A stretch of 64,000 nt of DNA from assembly GCA_014871385.1 (NCBI GenBank), contig CM026423.1, positions 5,928,967 to 5,992,966 of the forward strand, written 5' to 3'. The stretch is from Ceratodon purpureus. Lineage: Eukaryota; Streptophyta; Bryopsida; Pseudoditrichales; Ditrichaceae. Positions 1 to 13,226 of the stretch are shown here, one piece after another (within the stretch, counting starts at the first letter, position 1; each line of letters starts with the position of its first letter). Position numbers and translations under genes: made by a program. The notes beneath the pieces are model-generated. The model ran no database searches. It saw only the letters and a program-made list of their open reading frames with translations, and was not told the DNA's origin.

Positions 1-1058
1 AGGAGAAGTCCAAAGGCCAAGACTTATGAACCGAATATCTAAACATTTATAAAATATTGAAAAACAAGCAATAAATTTTCGGGAAAAAAAAAGAAGAAGG
101 TGTCAACACTGATTAAGAATTTTTCATAGGATTCCTTGATTTTTGGTCATAAAAGTCAATGATAGCTCAAATTCATCTATGAGCAATAACAACGCATAAT
201 AAAGGATGTGAGTGATATTAAAAATGGACATTGAACAGTCATCTAAACTCGAGCGACATGTAGTGAAAGTGAATAACACCAAGGAAGAAAATGAATGTTG
301 AACGTGCACAAAAACCACACCTCTGCAAAAACTAGATCGGATACAACTTAGTTAGTTGAGCTATCTATAATGCCAAAAGCATTGGCCGGCATATGTCCAA
401 AATTGGATTAGCTAATTGCCATGGCCATGGCTGTTGGGCAGTGCATGGCCAAGAACCAATTATGGGAAATTCCACGCAAAATTGCACTGCTAGTAGGATC
501 TAACCTTTGAAAGGCCAATGTCATGTATGACCCAATTCGAAGTCCACGCCGTTGGATGCTCCTTCCGCGCAAAACAAAGTGCGACTCTACAAAACTTTAA
601 ATTCCAATCTTAATTGTGTATCTATCCCGCATTTCCATGCTTGTTGTTCCAAACTTTGAATCTCAATCTCAACTCCGCTTTAGCCTGCACCTCCATGTTT
701 GTTGTGCATTGGAAATTTGATGCTTGTACCTTTAATGACCTTCTTTGAACACACCTTCATTCCACATGTGAGTGGCTTGAGTAATGCTAGTGTGTTTATT
801 GTTGTTGCGCTAGATGTGCTATGGCCTTGACATTTCTCTTTTGTATCTTCAATTGCAATCTTATCTTTTCAAAACGTAGGTTCCAAATGTAGATTGGAGT
901 GATAGTGCTGTAGAATTTAGCACGGTATGAACTTGTTAAAGAAGATCTTTGCCATTTAATGAGCTTTTATAATTGATTTTTCCAGCTAACATCCTTTACA
1001 CCTTTTCAGTATAGCTCTAATCATTTCTTTATTGTTCTCCCTTCTGTTTTTTGTGCTG
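1..1058. other. gene-free AT-rich DNA
   Basis: No reading frame here looks coding and no RNA gene or repeat structure was recognised. The sequence is AT-rich intergenic plant DNA. Confidence 0.5.
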
Positions 1059-1795
1059 GGGAGAAGCACAATAAAGTGGACCAAAAAAGTGATTAAGTAT
1101 TTGCCAATTTCAGCCTTTTTGCAAAAAATGCACAGAAGTGATGAAAACATGTAACTGAAGTCAATTTGTTTTGCTAATATGGATTCTCAACTTGTTTTTC
1201 TACAACTTAGAAAAGTTTCGTGTAAACTAGACACTTTAAAGTTATTGTATGAAGGCTTTAAATTCAATCAAAGTGAATGCAGTCATTTGAAAATGTGGCT
1301 AGAAAATAATAAAAAACTATCGAAAAATCACTTTTGATGAAGTGGTGCCCTTTGAATGTTTAAGGGGTATTCTAAAATAGTCAATTCATATATTCATTAA
1401 TTGGTTTACGGTTCCAAAAGTATCGCAAGGATGTTTTTTAAGAGGGTCACTTCCGCAGTACTTTATGTGAGTTTTTTTTCACCAAACATGGTTTTTCAAT
1501 TGAAAAAAACATCTTTTGAAGACAATAGAGGGCACCAAATGAAGAAATTAAGACTTTGGAAAAGTTCATTTTTGTGATTTAGAACTAGTGGTCAAATTAA
1601 GTTTCAATTGAAGATGTTCTTTTAATAAAGGTGCATGTAAGATACCTTATGACACCCAAATAAGTGACTAAAATGCTCAAAAACTACACCAAAATGCTCA
1701 AAATCAGCTTTTGAGCTTTAAAAAACAGCACACTTCATATTCACTTCTTACTGATCACATGTTGCTCTTTGTGGTCCACTTTATTGTGTTCTCGC
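1059..1795. repeat. possible inverted-repeat (MITE-like) element
   Basis: A segment at about 1059-1088 contains CACAATAAAGTGGACCA. Its near reverse complement lies at about 1766-1795. The arms are about 30 bp with a few mismatches and enclose roughly 680 bp of AT-rich non-coding DNA. I saw no clear target-site duplication, so this could be a decayed non-autonomous DNA element or a chance inverted repeat. Confidence 0.3.
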
Positions 1796-2047
1796 ACTGC
1801 TTGCTTTGTTGCTTTAATTTATTTTACTTCTACGTACTTCCTCCTATGATCAATGGCCTTCAAGTTTGCAAGCTAAGCAACTTTTGTTGCTACAATTCTT
1901 TGCGCGGCAATCTGATTCAGGCCTTGTACATGACTATTGTGGGTGAGATTTAGGGACTTCAAAAACGTCTACATATATCTCTCTGATTCACTTCTTTCCA
2001 TGCGGTAGAGTGGTTGTTGAAAGGTACAACTTGTTCTGAATATTTCT

Positions 2048-3411
2048 CTAGCTGCGCTCTTTGCTTGACATCACAACGCTTTGGCCAGCCAACGCATCTT
2101 TAAAAGCCTTGTAGTCACTGTCGCAGTCCACGTCAATGTCAAATTCGGAGCAATCCTCCATATATAAGAATGAATCCTCCAAAGATTCCTAAAGTAGATT
2201 GTCATAGTTTCTTTCCTCTTTGTCTTGCATGTCAATAGCGTTCACAAATACTTCAAAGGGTTTGTATTTTGTATTGAGGGCATTAGGGCTCAAGGGATAA
2301 ATTCTTGTCCATATGAATATGCTCTAAATTTTTGTAGGTGTCAATGCTTTCTTAAGTGCATTACATGTGTTATAACTTGCTAGGATAGCTTTAATAGCTC
2401 ATTGCCCCTATTGTATATTGTCACATAAATCTTTGTAGATTCAAAATGCTTATTTGAATGTTTTGAAGCACCTCATGTGTAGGGATGGTAGAGCATGAAA
2501 ATTATGTGGGGGAAGCGTGAGCATGTCTAGACCTGACTTGCTTGCTATCACAATCACATCTTGAGTGACTTGAATTATGTCTATCTAATAACAAAAGCTG
2601 ACAATTTGATAGTAGCACAACCCCCCCTCTTCTCTGGCTCATTCACAAAGAAATCTACCGACTTTCATAACAAGTATCTTCACATCCAAATGTTTTCTTA
2701 CATCCCACATTTCGCCCCTCTTCACACCTTCCAATATACGCTCTTCAAGCACAATTGCCCTTTAGAACATTGTAATTTGGTATGTGATTTTGATGTATGA
2801 TAGCATCATGATATACTCTTGTTTTCTCAAAATTATGATGTGAATGTTGTGGGTGTCTGCTTTTGCAAGCACATAAGTGTTGTCGTAGGCTTCACCATGA
2901 TGTCGCCTCTGTCATCAGCATTCTAGATGTGTACGAGGTTGAATTTCAATTTCGCATATGACACTTCAAGATTCATGTAGAGCGTGACTACATTCTTGTG
3001 ACATAATAGCCTTGGCTTGGCTTGGCTTGCTCAAACTCCTTTGCACTTTGCATATTGATCTCTGAATGTCGACACTTAATCTTACGCATCTACCTATTCC
3101 CAGAATATTGCGGTTGAAGGAATTTGCCTTGACTTCTTCTGCACAATACTCGCCACCTTAATCTTTAGATGCAGCCATATCAATGAAAATCTCCATGTCG
3201 CTATATCATACACGTACTGCACTAACAAGACTTTCTTATTTGTTGTCATGGCAGATTGCATATCCTGCTTGTGTGTCAAAATTGTGCCATGGACATACCT
3301 TCTTATGATGGATCTTGAAATGCCATGATATATTCTTGCTGCAGAGATAGTCGCTTTCCTGTAGTGTGCACACATGGCAGGATCTAGATCCCTGCAATGT
3401 CTACTTACCAT
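2048..3411 (-). pseudogene. decayed coding-like fragments, unrecognised
   Basis: Two pieces on the minus strand look like former coding sequence. At 3411-3094 an open frame encodes a basic, Arg/His/Tyr-rich stretch including RIYHGISRSIIRRYVHG and THKQDMQSAM, vaguely reminiscent of MULE/FAR1-type transposase regions. At 2188-2048 a 46-codon acidic frame (EFDIDVDCDSDYKAF) ends in TAG. The DNA between them has stops in all frames. I cannot assign a family; the most likely reading is an old transposon relic. Confidence 0.3.
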
Positions 3412-3934
3412 TCTTCAATTTTTTTTCTTTCATTGTTTTTTATTCTTCTAATGTGATGTTTGGACTTGAATTCCATCTGCATCAGCTATTGCCATATTAG
3501 ATTGCATGCGTCGGCATTCTTGAGCATCATATCATTGCACAATAAGAAACTTGCGCTTCTTATGATATATCAAATACCTTTGGGAAATGTCCCAAAAAAA
3601 AAGGTTAATGTCAACAATAATATCACCACAAATTAAGCAAATAAAAAACAGGAAAAAATCACATTCAACATGCATAATGTTAACTTCAATATTTATTTTT
3701 AGACATATACGTAGGTGCCAAGAAGTTGTGCTATTGTTGTGGACGACAACTCTAAGATAGAACAAAGGACTAAATTGAAAGGATGCCTCAAAGGGAGACC
3801 AAAATAAACTAGAAGTGAGGGGATTCCTCAAACATGACTCAAAAAAACACTCGAAGTGGAAAAACTAGAAGTAATATTGATAATTTGAAGAATATGTACA
3901 ATTGGTGTTGAAGAGAGTGAACAACCCTCAACTC
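3412..3934. other. gene-free AT-rich DNA
   Basis: No coding sequence or structured repeat was recognised. A minus-strand open frame at 3532-3831 has the phenylalanine/isoleucine-rich composition expected of AT-rich random DNA. Confidence 0.4.
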
Positions 3935-3935
3935 T

Positions 3936-4236
3936 TTATATATAATAGGCTAGAGGAAATTTCCGAAGAAAGGTCGTAGAAACCTTGGAAAGCATCCATA
4001 GGACCTTTCAGAAGCTTATGGGAGCTTCCGAAATCTAAGAAGGTCAAGCGAAACCTTCCGAAAGCTTGTAGAAGCTTTCGAAAACAGTTGGATCCGTATA
4101 GAACCTTTTGAAAGCTTGTTGAAGCTTCTGAAAACTACTAGAAAGATATGGGATTTTGTAGAAGCTTGAAGAAGCTTCTGGAAACTAGTGGAAGGTTCTA
4201 GAAGCTAGTGGAAGCATGTAGAACCTTCTAAAAGCT
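3936..4236 (+). promoter_or_regulatory. TATA-like box and heat-shock-element-like GAA/TTC array
   Basis: A TATATATAAT box at about 3938-3947 is followed by roughly 280 bp of diverged GAANNTTC units. At 4161-4240 the triplet GAA recurs every 10 bp. Two perfect three-unit heat shock elements of the form GAANNTTCNNGAA lie at 4171-4183 and 4191-4203. Alternating GAA/TTC at 5-bp spacing is the known binding site of heat shock factors. No convincing gene follows; the next frame (4276-4503) is short and unrecognised. It may be a regulatory relic of a transposon or simply a minisatellite. Confidence 0.45.
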
Positions 4237-5334
4237 ACCAAAACTAATAGCATCCAAACACACTTAGTCACTGCTATGTGGGAAGCTTTTGTGTTGCGGG
4301 TCAATATAGGTCTTACAAGAAACCCTAAGGATGTGGATAAAGTCCGCTTTCGCACGCCCATAAGAGCCGTGCGGATGCCATGGTGGAACTACATTTGTAC
4401 CCTCTTCAACGGGCAGTGCCTCATAGGAATGATTTTCATTTGGCTTCGTGGTAATGTGTTAGGTGACGTATTCTCGTCAAAATTTGACATGGCCGCTACA
4501 TAATTCAACATGGATTAGCTCCAATTGATAACGTTGTTAATGTTTGCTTCTCATCATATCTAACAATGAGTATCACTTCAAGTCCAAGGCTGACCTCGTA
4601 GCGTCTATGACCTTCCGCCTGCAAGACGACACTATCTGCAAGTGTGCTTATGTTATCGTCATGCATAAGCTTTGCAAATTTGTAGAAGAGCCCACGTGCA
4701 AGATCGGAAAGCAAGGTCATGCTAAATGCTACTAGGCATTATCTATTTGAAAATGAACTATATTGCAATGACACATTAAAATTTTGAAGTTGATCTTTAT
4801 TGAAATGATCATGTATGTTTACAAATTGTAATATGTAAGCATATGTGACCATTTGCAATGTATGTAAGCTTACTGTTTATAAGAGATATTTAGTACTATT
4901 GGTTTTTTTTGCTTATGTGGAATTTGCTAAGTGTGGCTGCTTTGAACAATGCGCGTAGTGTCTTTCAACAATAGACTCATGTTCTTGATCTTATTATACA
5001 ATGTTTGGTGTAAACCATAGATCAAAGTATGGAGAATGTTCATAGAATGGTAGAAAACAAGATCGCAACAGTTGCATAACATTGAAAAGTTTTATATGGT
5101 TGTTTTATATGTAATACAAGTTGTCATATCTACTAAAGAAAACAACAATGAAATTCAATGTTGTTGTATGTGGCTTGGATAGTTGTAAAAAAAGATAAAT
5201 GTTCATATAAATTATTGGTGTTTTTAAATATGTAAGTTGTCATATTAGTGAAGTTATCAATTTGATATTATATAGGATTGGGCAATTTGAGGGTAGAAAT
5301 TCATTATTAGATCAAATGAAGATAAAATTTTATT
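4237..5334. other. no recognisable gene
   Basis: Short frames at 4276-4503 and 4544-4735 are more GC-rich than their surroundings and could be remnants of coding sequence. Neither matches a family I recognise. The rest is AT-rich. Confidence 0.3.
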
Positions 5335-6056
5335 GTAACCCCTGAAATTCTACAAAATCCAAAGTGGGTCGCAGGAATTTGGGCAGGCTGCTACAATTGG
5401 AATTTTTAATATTTTTCGATGCCCTTTTTATTGTAGATTCTATAAATCATACTCTATTGGAGGTACTTTATTTCATTGCATTTGGTTCTTTTCTGTGATT
5501 GCAAGACATAATCAAAGTTGACTGCAACCAAGTAGGCACGTTCTGATAATGATGTTGTAAATTCTGACCAATGAATAATGTGGCTGCATCAGTGTTGGGG
5601 TGCATGATGGGCTTGATTTTTTTTTGAAATAATCTCAACTTATGAACATACCACCCATCTATGCATGTCCACCATCTCATCAAATTATTCTTGGTTTTTT
5701 TTTTTTTTTCCCAAACCATTTTTTTTTGCATAATCGCAATTTCAAGCCTACATATTTATGTAATTTTTCAAATTTGGTTGCACATAGAACTTCAGTTATT
5801 GAATTTCAAAGTGTACAAACACATTCGGTCATGTGTCAAAAATAAAAATAAAAAATGTTTGACTCTTATTATCTTGAGATCCGTACGGTCAAAAATTCTA
5901 AATTTTTTACCATGCCTTTGATTCAATGTGAAATACAACATCTTTTGCTTAAAAGTTGATTTTTGGATTTTTGGATTTTTTTTGGGATTTTTCTTTTAAA
6001 ATTAGTGTTTTAGAGGTGGAAATTAACAAAAATGAGCCTGGAAGTTTAGGGGTTAA
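5335..6056. mobile_element. TTAA-bounded non-autonomous element, copy A
   Basis: The segment begins GTAA-CCCCTGAAA and ends TTTAGGGG-TTAA, giving short terminal inverted repeats CCCCTRAA/TTTAGGGG around 714 bp of AT-rich DNA. It is the most diverged of five similar segments in the window (the others at 14.3, 18.1, 32.6 and 35.8 kb). Its left TTAA is mutated to GTAA. It has no coding capacity. The TTAA flanks recall piggyBac-type insertion, but that is inference. Confidence 0.45.
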
Positions 6057-7649
6057 CTAGTTGAAAGAAGAAGACTTGTTTGACCAGGTATTAAAAAGAG
6101 GTTTGTTTGACTAATTATGAAAAAGATGTTGGTTTAGAAATCTCTTGTCTAAATTCTAGTCTTTTGACTTATATTCATGACAATAGAAGAATATGGTGAT
6201 AAAAGATAAGTGATTTCATACTACTTTTAGGATGAAGGCATACGGATAATATGCTTATTAGTACATGGTAGATATTTTCATGATAATAAATCCATTATAC
6301 TACCATTAGAGGGTGGTTATTGGCAACTTAAATGGTTGGTAGATTGTTCAACTCATGATTTTTGATATTTTTATTTTTGATATTATTTCAGTTGAATTTA
6401 TAATATTAAATACTATATAAATAATCAATATCTATTAATTTATTTTTTGAAGTTCCATAGATTTTCAAAACCATTCTTTTTACTACCAATTTTTCATATT
6501 CTTTTTTATATTCTTTATTCATTGTGATTTAGCACATTGTTTCTTTTGGCAACTCAAATCATGCATATATTGAAAAATCGTTTTTTAAAAATAATCTTAA
6601 TATATTAGTATCACTAAAGCATAATTGGCTACCAATATGCTTTATATTTTGTATAATGGAAAGAGATCATACATGTGCACTTTTCAAATGCCTCATGCAC
6701 TTTTAACAAAACCGATGTTATTTGCAAAACATTGCATTCTTTATTAATGCGGTATAAGGTTGTTTTCCCTTAGAATTGACTTCATGGCATTGAATATTGG
6801 TTGGTGATTTTTCTCTACGTTTTTATGATCTATTAGTCATTTAAGCCAATGTTTCATCTCAACACCTACTAATTTTTATAAATTGATGAAAAAAATATCT
6901 AGAGTGGTAAAGATGTAAAAAATCATAAATATTAAGTTTGAAGTTTATAAGTAGCATATTTTTTTTTCTTTTTCCCCTATGTTTCCATATATTTATTACT
7001 CTATCAGTTTTGGACCCAAGCCTATCTATGAATCAATGTTTTGGAGTTACAATATGATATCAAATTTTGTTTTTATCAATGTAATTATTTCATATCATCA
7101 ATTAAAAGATGTGTTTTAATCCAAAGTGAATAGTGAGACAAAGAATAGCAAGGAAATTTGAAAGAGAAGAAGAAAAATGAAAAACATAAATAAATAGAAA
7201 AAAATGAAATTGAAATCTCATATTTAACCTTTATCCTTTGCTACAATCGACGATCTCATTTTAATTCGCAATTATTCAAAAAATACAAATTAATTTGAAC
7301 ATTTTATTTAAATAGCTTATATTAACAATTCAATAAGAAGACATGTTCATGCTAACAAATCATTGCCTCTAAAGCGTCAGCATGCATTCATGTTGAAAAA
7401 TAAGACATCTATAGTTGGATTTTCTCTCAATGAATAGGAAACTCAAAAATTTAAGAAAAATTCATGAAGCATATGTAAATTATGAAATCTTTGTAGGAAG
7501 AATACTTCAAGGTTTTTACAATTTAGTTCAAGCGTATTGTGCACGAAAGACCAATTCAAACTATGGCCAAACTTTGAGAGACATATTCATTCTGGACATA
7601 GTTGGGTTTTCTCTCAATGAATATGAATCCAAACCAAAGCATTTGGACC
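6057..7649. other. gene-free AT-rich DNA
   Basis: Very AT-rich sequence. The only long frame (7415-7672) has no recognised motif. No gene or structured repeat was identified. Confidence 0.4.
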
Positions 7650-8075
7650 AACAACAATGCCAAAATGCTTAAAGTTTGTCTTAGCCTTTACGTTATAAGC
7701 CAATGTCTGAAAGAAGTCACTTCCCAAAGAAACCTAAGTGGCAGCACTTTTAGGAAGTTATAGCGCTAAAAGTTTGGCGTTTTGAGCAAAATTTGGGTCA
7801 AGCAAAAACCTTGACCCAAACTTCCGTTATGAAGCCATGGAATATTTTACTAAAATATGCAGAATAAGGCAAGGTTGTTGGGCTATTAAGATATGGTCAT
7901 GCTCTACAAGCCTTGTAATACTCTATTAATAAACCTTTTGCCAATCATTGGCACTACAGCTATGCTGGTCAAAAAACAAGGTGAATTTCAATTAATTGTA
8001 ATTTTGTCATAAAAATGTATACATTGTAGAAAAGTTTCAACACATTCTTCATTAGTTTTTACACTTTATTATTTA
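7650..8075 (+). repeat. dispersed repeat, uninterrupted copy (empty site)
   Basis: This stretch is diverged but collinear with 32,345-33,705. Shared blocks include AGCAAAATTTGGG, ACAAGCCTTGT and CATTCTTCATTAGTTTTTACA. The copy near 33 kb is split by a TTAA-bounded element. Here the corresponding point, near 7845-7855 in TTTTACTAAAATA, is uninterrupted. The repeat has no coding capacity and its class is unknown. Confidence 0.6.
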
Positions 8076-8252
8076 TATATTTTTTTCTATAAAATTTAAT
8101 ACTAGGGCTTCGCTACTCTTCGCATTACCAGTGACGATTGATATCTTATGATAGATTTGGAAGTCTCTACCATTGAATTTTCAAGTGTAAAAATTTTTCT
8201 TCGTAATGTAGTATATAGTGTAGTATATATATAATATAGTATAATATAATTT

Positions 8253-8254
<2 letters not shown>

Positions 8255-8323
<69 letters not shown>
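8255..8323. repeat. (TA)n microsatellite
   Basis: About 34 uninterrupted TA dinucleotides, flanked on both sides by imperfect TATAG/TATAA-rich sequence. The tyrosine/isoleucine frames across it are artefacts. Confidence 0.95.
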
Positions 8324-8329
<6 letters not shown>

Positions 8330-8383
8330 AGTATGTGTAGTATAGTATAGTATAATATAATATTGTATGTTGTATATAGTACG

Positions 8384-8588
8384 AAAAGTAGCAAAAGAGG
8401 TAATATAATGACCATCGTATAAAAGTAGCAAAAGAGGTAATATAATGACCATCGTATAAAAGTAGCAAAAGAGGTAATATAATGATCACCGTATAAAAGT
8501 AGCAAAAGAGGTAATATAATGACCACCATATAAAAGTAGCAAAAGAGGTAATATAATGACCACCGTATAAAAGTAGCAAAAGAGGTAC
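8384..8588. repeat. 37-bp minisatellite, about 5.5 copies
   Basis: Units start at 8384, 8421, 8458, 8495, 8532 and 8569 (AAAAGTAGCAAAAGAGGT...). They are nearly identical apart from C/T changes near the unit end. The last unit is partial. Open frames through it only reflect the lack of stops in the unit. Confidence 0.95.
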
Positions 8589-10003
8589 TTAGATTTAGTG
8601 GTTGGGCCAATGAATCTAAGCACCACTTATACTACTTTTATTTGTCTCTTGTGTCCTCCCAGACTAATGAGCACCTCCAACGAGAATCATAAGCAAGATC
8701 GTCATTCCGGAATTGATTAAAAAAAAAGGAAAGGATTCAGCTGGAAAGGAGCTCTGATATGCTAAAAGCCAAAAGATGCAATGTACTTCGAGGTTTTGGA
8801 ATCTACGGATACACTAATTCTAATACTGAAGAAACGGGTTCTAAATAATCTTGTGCTGTGTTATTTTTTAATCTGTTTTTGGTGTTTCCACGTCAGACTG
8901 TAGGGTTGTGTATCCGGCATGTGGGATGCCGGTTGGGTCCAAGTGTCATCCCCCGTGGAATAGTATATCTTTACTTTGCTGCAGTCTTTGGGTTTATTCA
9001 AAGACATGAAGTCAGAGTCATCCGGGCATCTTCATATACTGCAGAGCAACACGGGTTCTGACAATCGATGTGGGTTTAAAGCCTTTCCCACTACTCAAAT
9101 TCTTCTCGTCCGCACAGTCCAGCAACGGATTGAAGCTCGAAATAGGTACGCATGAACATTTGAACTGGTGCACAGTTCCACAAAGAGTTTGTAAAACAAT
9201 TTTGTATTCCTCTACAGATAAGAGAATTCTCTCTCCTACAGACTTCCTAAGCTATACAAGGGTCGTATATGATACATTATGGGCATTATACTTGCATGTG
9301 AACTGCAGTCCAGTGATGATGACAACTACCATGATGATGAAATTCCAAATTGCTTTGAACTGCCGAGAATTCTAGTTTAACGATGACACAGATCGGCAAT
9401 GTTGAACAGTATGAAACTTCGCAAGACCAACTATGGTTTTACTGGGAATTACGTTGTCGTATGTAGAGCAAGCACTAGACCAAGTGAAAATTCAGTCGAG
9501 TATGCCAGCATAACATAATATTAGTCCAGACGTTGTATTTGCTTGTCAAGTATGTGTCTCTCCAAATATTCTAATATCTTGTGGACTACCCAAATTGCAA
9601 ATTATTAGCTGACAGTAGATTGAATTAGATGACATCTGCCATGTTCTGAAAAATGAGGAGCACTGCACTCACCTATCAAATGTAATTGGCTCACACATCT
9701 TCACTTATCTAGTTTCTGTAGTTCCTGAATAAGCTTTCTTGGACAACACTAACATCATACCATTTGACACGCCCAAGGACATGGCAATATGTCAAATTAT
9801 GCTCGAGAGCCTCACTTGTCAAGGAGCAGAGGGAAGTATTGCTATTAATAACATGTAAATCAGCCACTCCTGGGACACGGACCAATCTGTGTTTGGAAAA
9901 GTAAAGCTTACTAACAGAGGTAAATTTCCATAATGAGCACCTTGAAAGCCCAACTATCCAGGTTTAAAGAAAAGAAATACCGTTGTCAGACTAGAGAACT
10001 CAG
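8589..10003. other. intergenic DNA and 3' flank of the BTB gene
   Basis: More balanced base composition than the first 8 kb, but no recognisable coding sequence. The part nearest 10,003 is presumably the 3' UTR and downstream region of the minus-strand BTB gene. Confidence 0.4.
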
Positions 10004-12874
10004 TTATGCCTTTTTCTTCTTTGGCCTTCTCTTTCGCTTCGGTTTCGTTGGCTGTACAGGCCCATCAGACACCGAGCTCTTGGTGTTCTCATAGCTTGTT
10101 GAGCTGCTTGTAGGGCCACTTCGAGCTTGTTGGCTACTTCGAGCTTGTTGACTACTTCGAGGCCTAGCAAGATCACCAGTGGCACTTGAAGCGCCCTGGT
10201 ACCGTGGTCTCTTGGAAGTGTCTGGCAAAGTGGATGGCCAGATATTTTTGTTCTTGTTCCTGCTGCCGGCGTTGTATGTATGCTTCCGAGAAAGACTTGT
10301 GTGGTTGGAAGACAATGCATGGCGAAGAAAAGAACTGCCGTACCTTCCTCGTCCAGAAACACAGAGCGATGTCGTAAGCTTGCGTCATACAACACCTACG
10401 GGTCACGATGGCGCTCTAATGACTCCTTGCATCTGCAGAGATTCAAGTTGGACCACGAAAGTTCCTCCATTGAGACTTAATGGTCAGGGTTGACAAATGT
10501 ATTCTTTTAGCAAGACAGAGGCACTCACTCTCCACGAAGTGGCTTCAAATTCTGCAAACAAAGACACAAAATAATTAGTAACGGTGTCGTTTTAGATTTC
10601 TCCACAAAAGTGTTTTCACAGCTTTAGGAATGCAGTAAACGAGGAGCCAGTGCAGATCGAAGTTGCAGGATTTATACATAAGCTGCTCGGAGATTGTTGA
10701 CTCCCTTCCAAAGCACCCTGTCTGATACTACAAGTCTTGAAAGTGCCCCAGTGCTTAGCCTGAAAAATCAACATTATCTCATCAGGAAAAACGTATATCA
10801 ATCCATAGGTACTCTCGAACACGAGGTACAAGCTGCACGATCTCCTAATAAGAAAGCCAGTTCCCTTGTCAATTACCCAAGAATCGCAGCGCATTCTGAG
10901 ATGGAGCCTTTAGTAGCCCCAAGCAAGTCAAGCAATGGCTGAACGCCCTGTCATCACGATATTCAGAAGCATTCAGAACTTGAAATTAGTATCCTCTTAA
11001 CGCGCTCTAAACTGGAAAAAACAGCATGCAGTCCTTTCTAGTCATTTATTAGGTTAGGAGTATGCACAAGGGTCTGATTGAAAACGTTCAGACAGGCCTT
11101 GCATACAATGTAAATCGAATGTATACAATGTTAAGTATACAGGTAAATTATACTCACAGGCAATCGAATTTGAAATTCTAATAAAGATAACATGCTCAAC
11201 AATAAAAGCACGAAAACGCGTTTCAGATCACTAAGATAAGCGGAATATTCATAAGGGAGATCGAATAAAGTGATCGTGCAAACCTGTGGATTACCAGATT
11301 AGAATGGAATTGAAAAGTAGAAACCGAACCTTATTAATCCAAACCTCTTTTAGTAACTCCTCTTGCTCGGCCATAAGTGGCCAGGGCTGAATTAAGCCGA
11401 GGCATAAAACATGAACATCAAACTCGCCACCTGCTTGCTTCATCATCCTATCACATCATGCATTATATAAAGCAGCAGTTGTTATCGAAATTAATGACGA
11501 GGTAATTGCAAGAAGATATCCATCTACTGGTGCAGCTGTAACAAAGTAACACCATCCAAGTATGGGAGATGTGAGGGAACTTAAGAGTTCCAACTGAGAG
11601 AAAAAAAAGTACCTACGCACAAAATCACACAGAAGACTACGATATAAGTCGCTGGCTGCCAGCTCCTGCAAAAAAAAAAAAAAAAAAAAAAAACACCCTA
11701 ACATTGAATTCTCAATGATCGAGAGACATTACTTCAGATTCATAAGATTAGAACATCATTCCTTTTGATTCCTCGGAAAATGCTTGCACTCTGTACGTTC
11801 AAGTATCTCTCATTCTCTCTGCATACAATGCAAGTCCCTGCATCTCTTTCATCTACCGCACGCTCGTGCCATCAGATATTCTCATATGGGGGTATTAAAC
11901 ACACAAGTAAAATGAGAAACAGCTGCTACATTCACCTAATAATATCTTACTTAACTCCAAATTTAACTAACATTGATTAAGACTTTTAGGGGTGAAAATG
12001 GAGACTTACAAAATTGATGGCAAGGCTTCTTACGCAGAGCTCTCCAACATATTTCTCTCCTTCAAAAGAAGAACATCAATGCTTAGTATAAAGATAAGCA
12101 AATGCATTGTAAGTTTTGTTTTCAAACAGAAGCAACCAAAGAGGTTAAATCGAACAAAGAACAAATATTCAGTTCATGGCTACTCTGGAAAAGGTCCAAA
12201 CCAATTTCTGTTGCAGTAGACCGAATCGACAAAAGGTCGGAAAGAAAGTCATCCTCAGTTCCGCATCTAACGTTGCACATTTCAGAATCCACCCAATTCT
12301 TGCATCTAGTAATGGCTTCGTCCACACCAAAATAATCTACAGCCTACACAGTCATTGAGTTAAACCCAGATAAAGACAGATGCAATACAAACGAGTCCAC
12401 AACATGAATAGACTGAATGCGGATAGACTCAATCAAAGGTACTCAAACATGCGACCATCAACTGAAGGGTCTAATCACAAACAATCCCTACGAGATGGTG
12501 TAGAAGAGAAAGAGAGGAGAAACCTGAATAAGTCGCGCAATCACACAGGATGAAAAGGAAGACTGGAAACCATGCATACACTGCAAGAGAATGCAGAATA
12601 TCGGAGGATCCCAATTCACATTCAAGCTCTCACGATTTAATTCGCTAAAATACTCAAGGCTCCGGAAGTAAGTCGAGTGCTCCAAGAGCCGCTCCCTATC
12701 CACCCGTACACTAATCACATCGAAATTCTCCGCTTCTGCAACAAGAGACCGCCATTCTTCACTCCCCATCTCCCGCCCATCAACCACCATTGTCAAACGC
12801 CCAGCTCCTGACTCATCACAACCTACTCGGCTTATCACCAGCAGCACCGCGTTGCTTGCATCCTCCTTCCCCAT
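10004..12874 (-). CDS. BTB/POZ-domain protein gene, FBL11-like (multi-exon, possibly decayed)
   Basis: The first exon starts at the ATG at 12874 and runs to about 12534 (donor CAG/GTTTCT). It encodes an N-terminal BTB/POZ region with RERLLEHSTYFRSL and VNWDPPIF, matching the plant FBL11 type of BTB protein known to me. Further exon-like pieces with GT-AG borders are 12336 to about 12164 (YFGVDEAITRC, the next BTB helix), 12059-12010 (GELCVRSLAINF), 11665-11613 (ELAASDLYRSLLCDFV), 11386-11345, 10759-10678 and 10551-10529. A frame at 10315-10004 ends in a lysine-rich, NLS-like tail (KPKRKRRPKKKKA). BTB proteins usually act as adaptors for cullin-3 ubiquitin ligases. Splice phases between the first two exons do not match, so either an exon is unseen or the gene is damaged. 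The join to the last exon is uncertain. Confidence 0.55.
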
Positions 12875-13226
12875 CTTGCAAGCTCACCCTGAACCAAAAC
12901 CTACATCACACAGACAAACAAAAAAACTCCTCAAACCCACAAAACCCATCCCAACTCAAACTCCAACCAACCCATCAACATATGTTTACCCAACGATGGC
13001 ATAGAAATCAACCAACAATCCTCTCGAAACAAAGTGAAGAGCATCAAGAGTAGGACCATCTAGTCGCTCGTCTCCACCCTAAAACACACACTGAAGACGC
13101 AATACCCCGAACCCATCATCGAAAGCTCAAGCTCAAGCTGAATTGAATCAATCACTTACCAAAACACATTCAATCAAACACTGGCGACATCCGAATCGCT
13201 CCACATCTCCGAATCCTCGTCTCCTG
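12875..13226. other. upstream region of the BTB gene
   Basis: Likely 5' UTR and proximal promoter of the minus-strand BTB gene. It is C/A-rich on the plus strand and no distinct coding sequence was seen. Confidence 0.4.

Noticed and set aside
8167-8610. Long Tyr/Ile open frames on the minus strand
   Set aside because: They run through the TA microsatellite and 37-bp minisatellite and reflect the lack of stops in the repeats.
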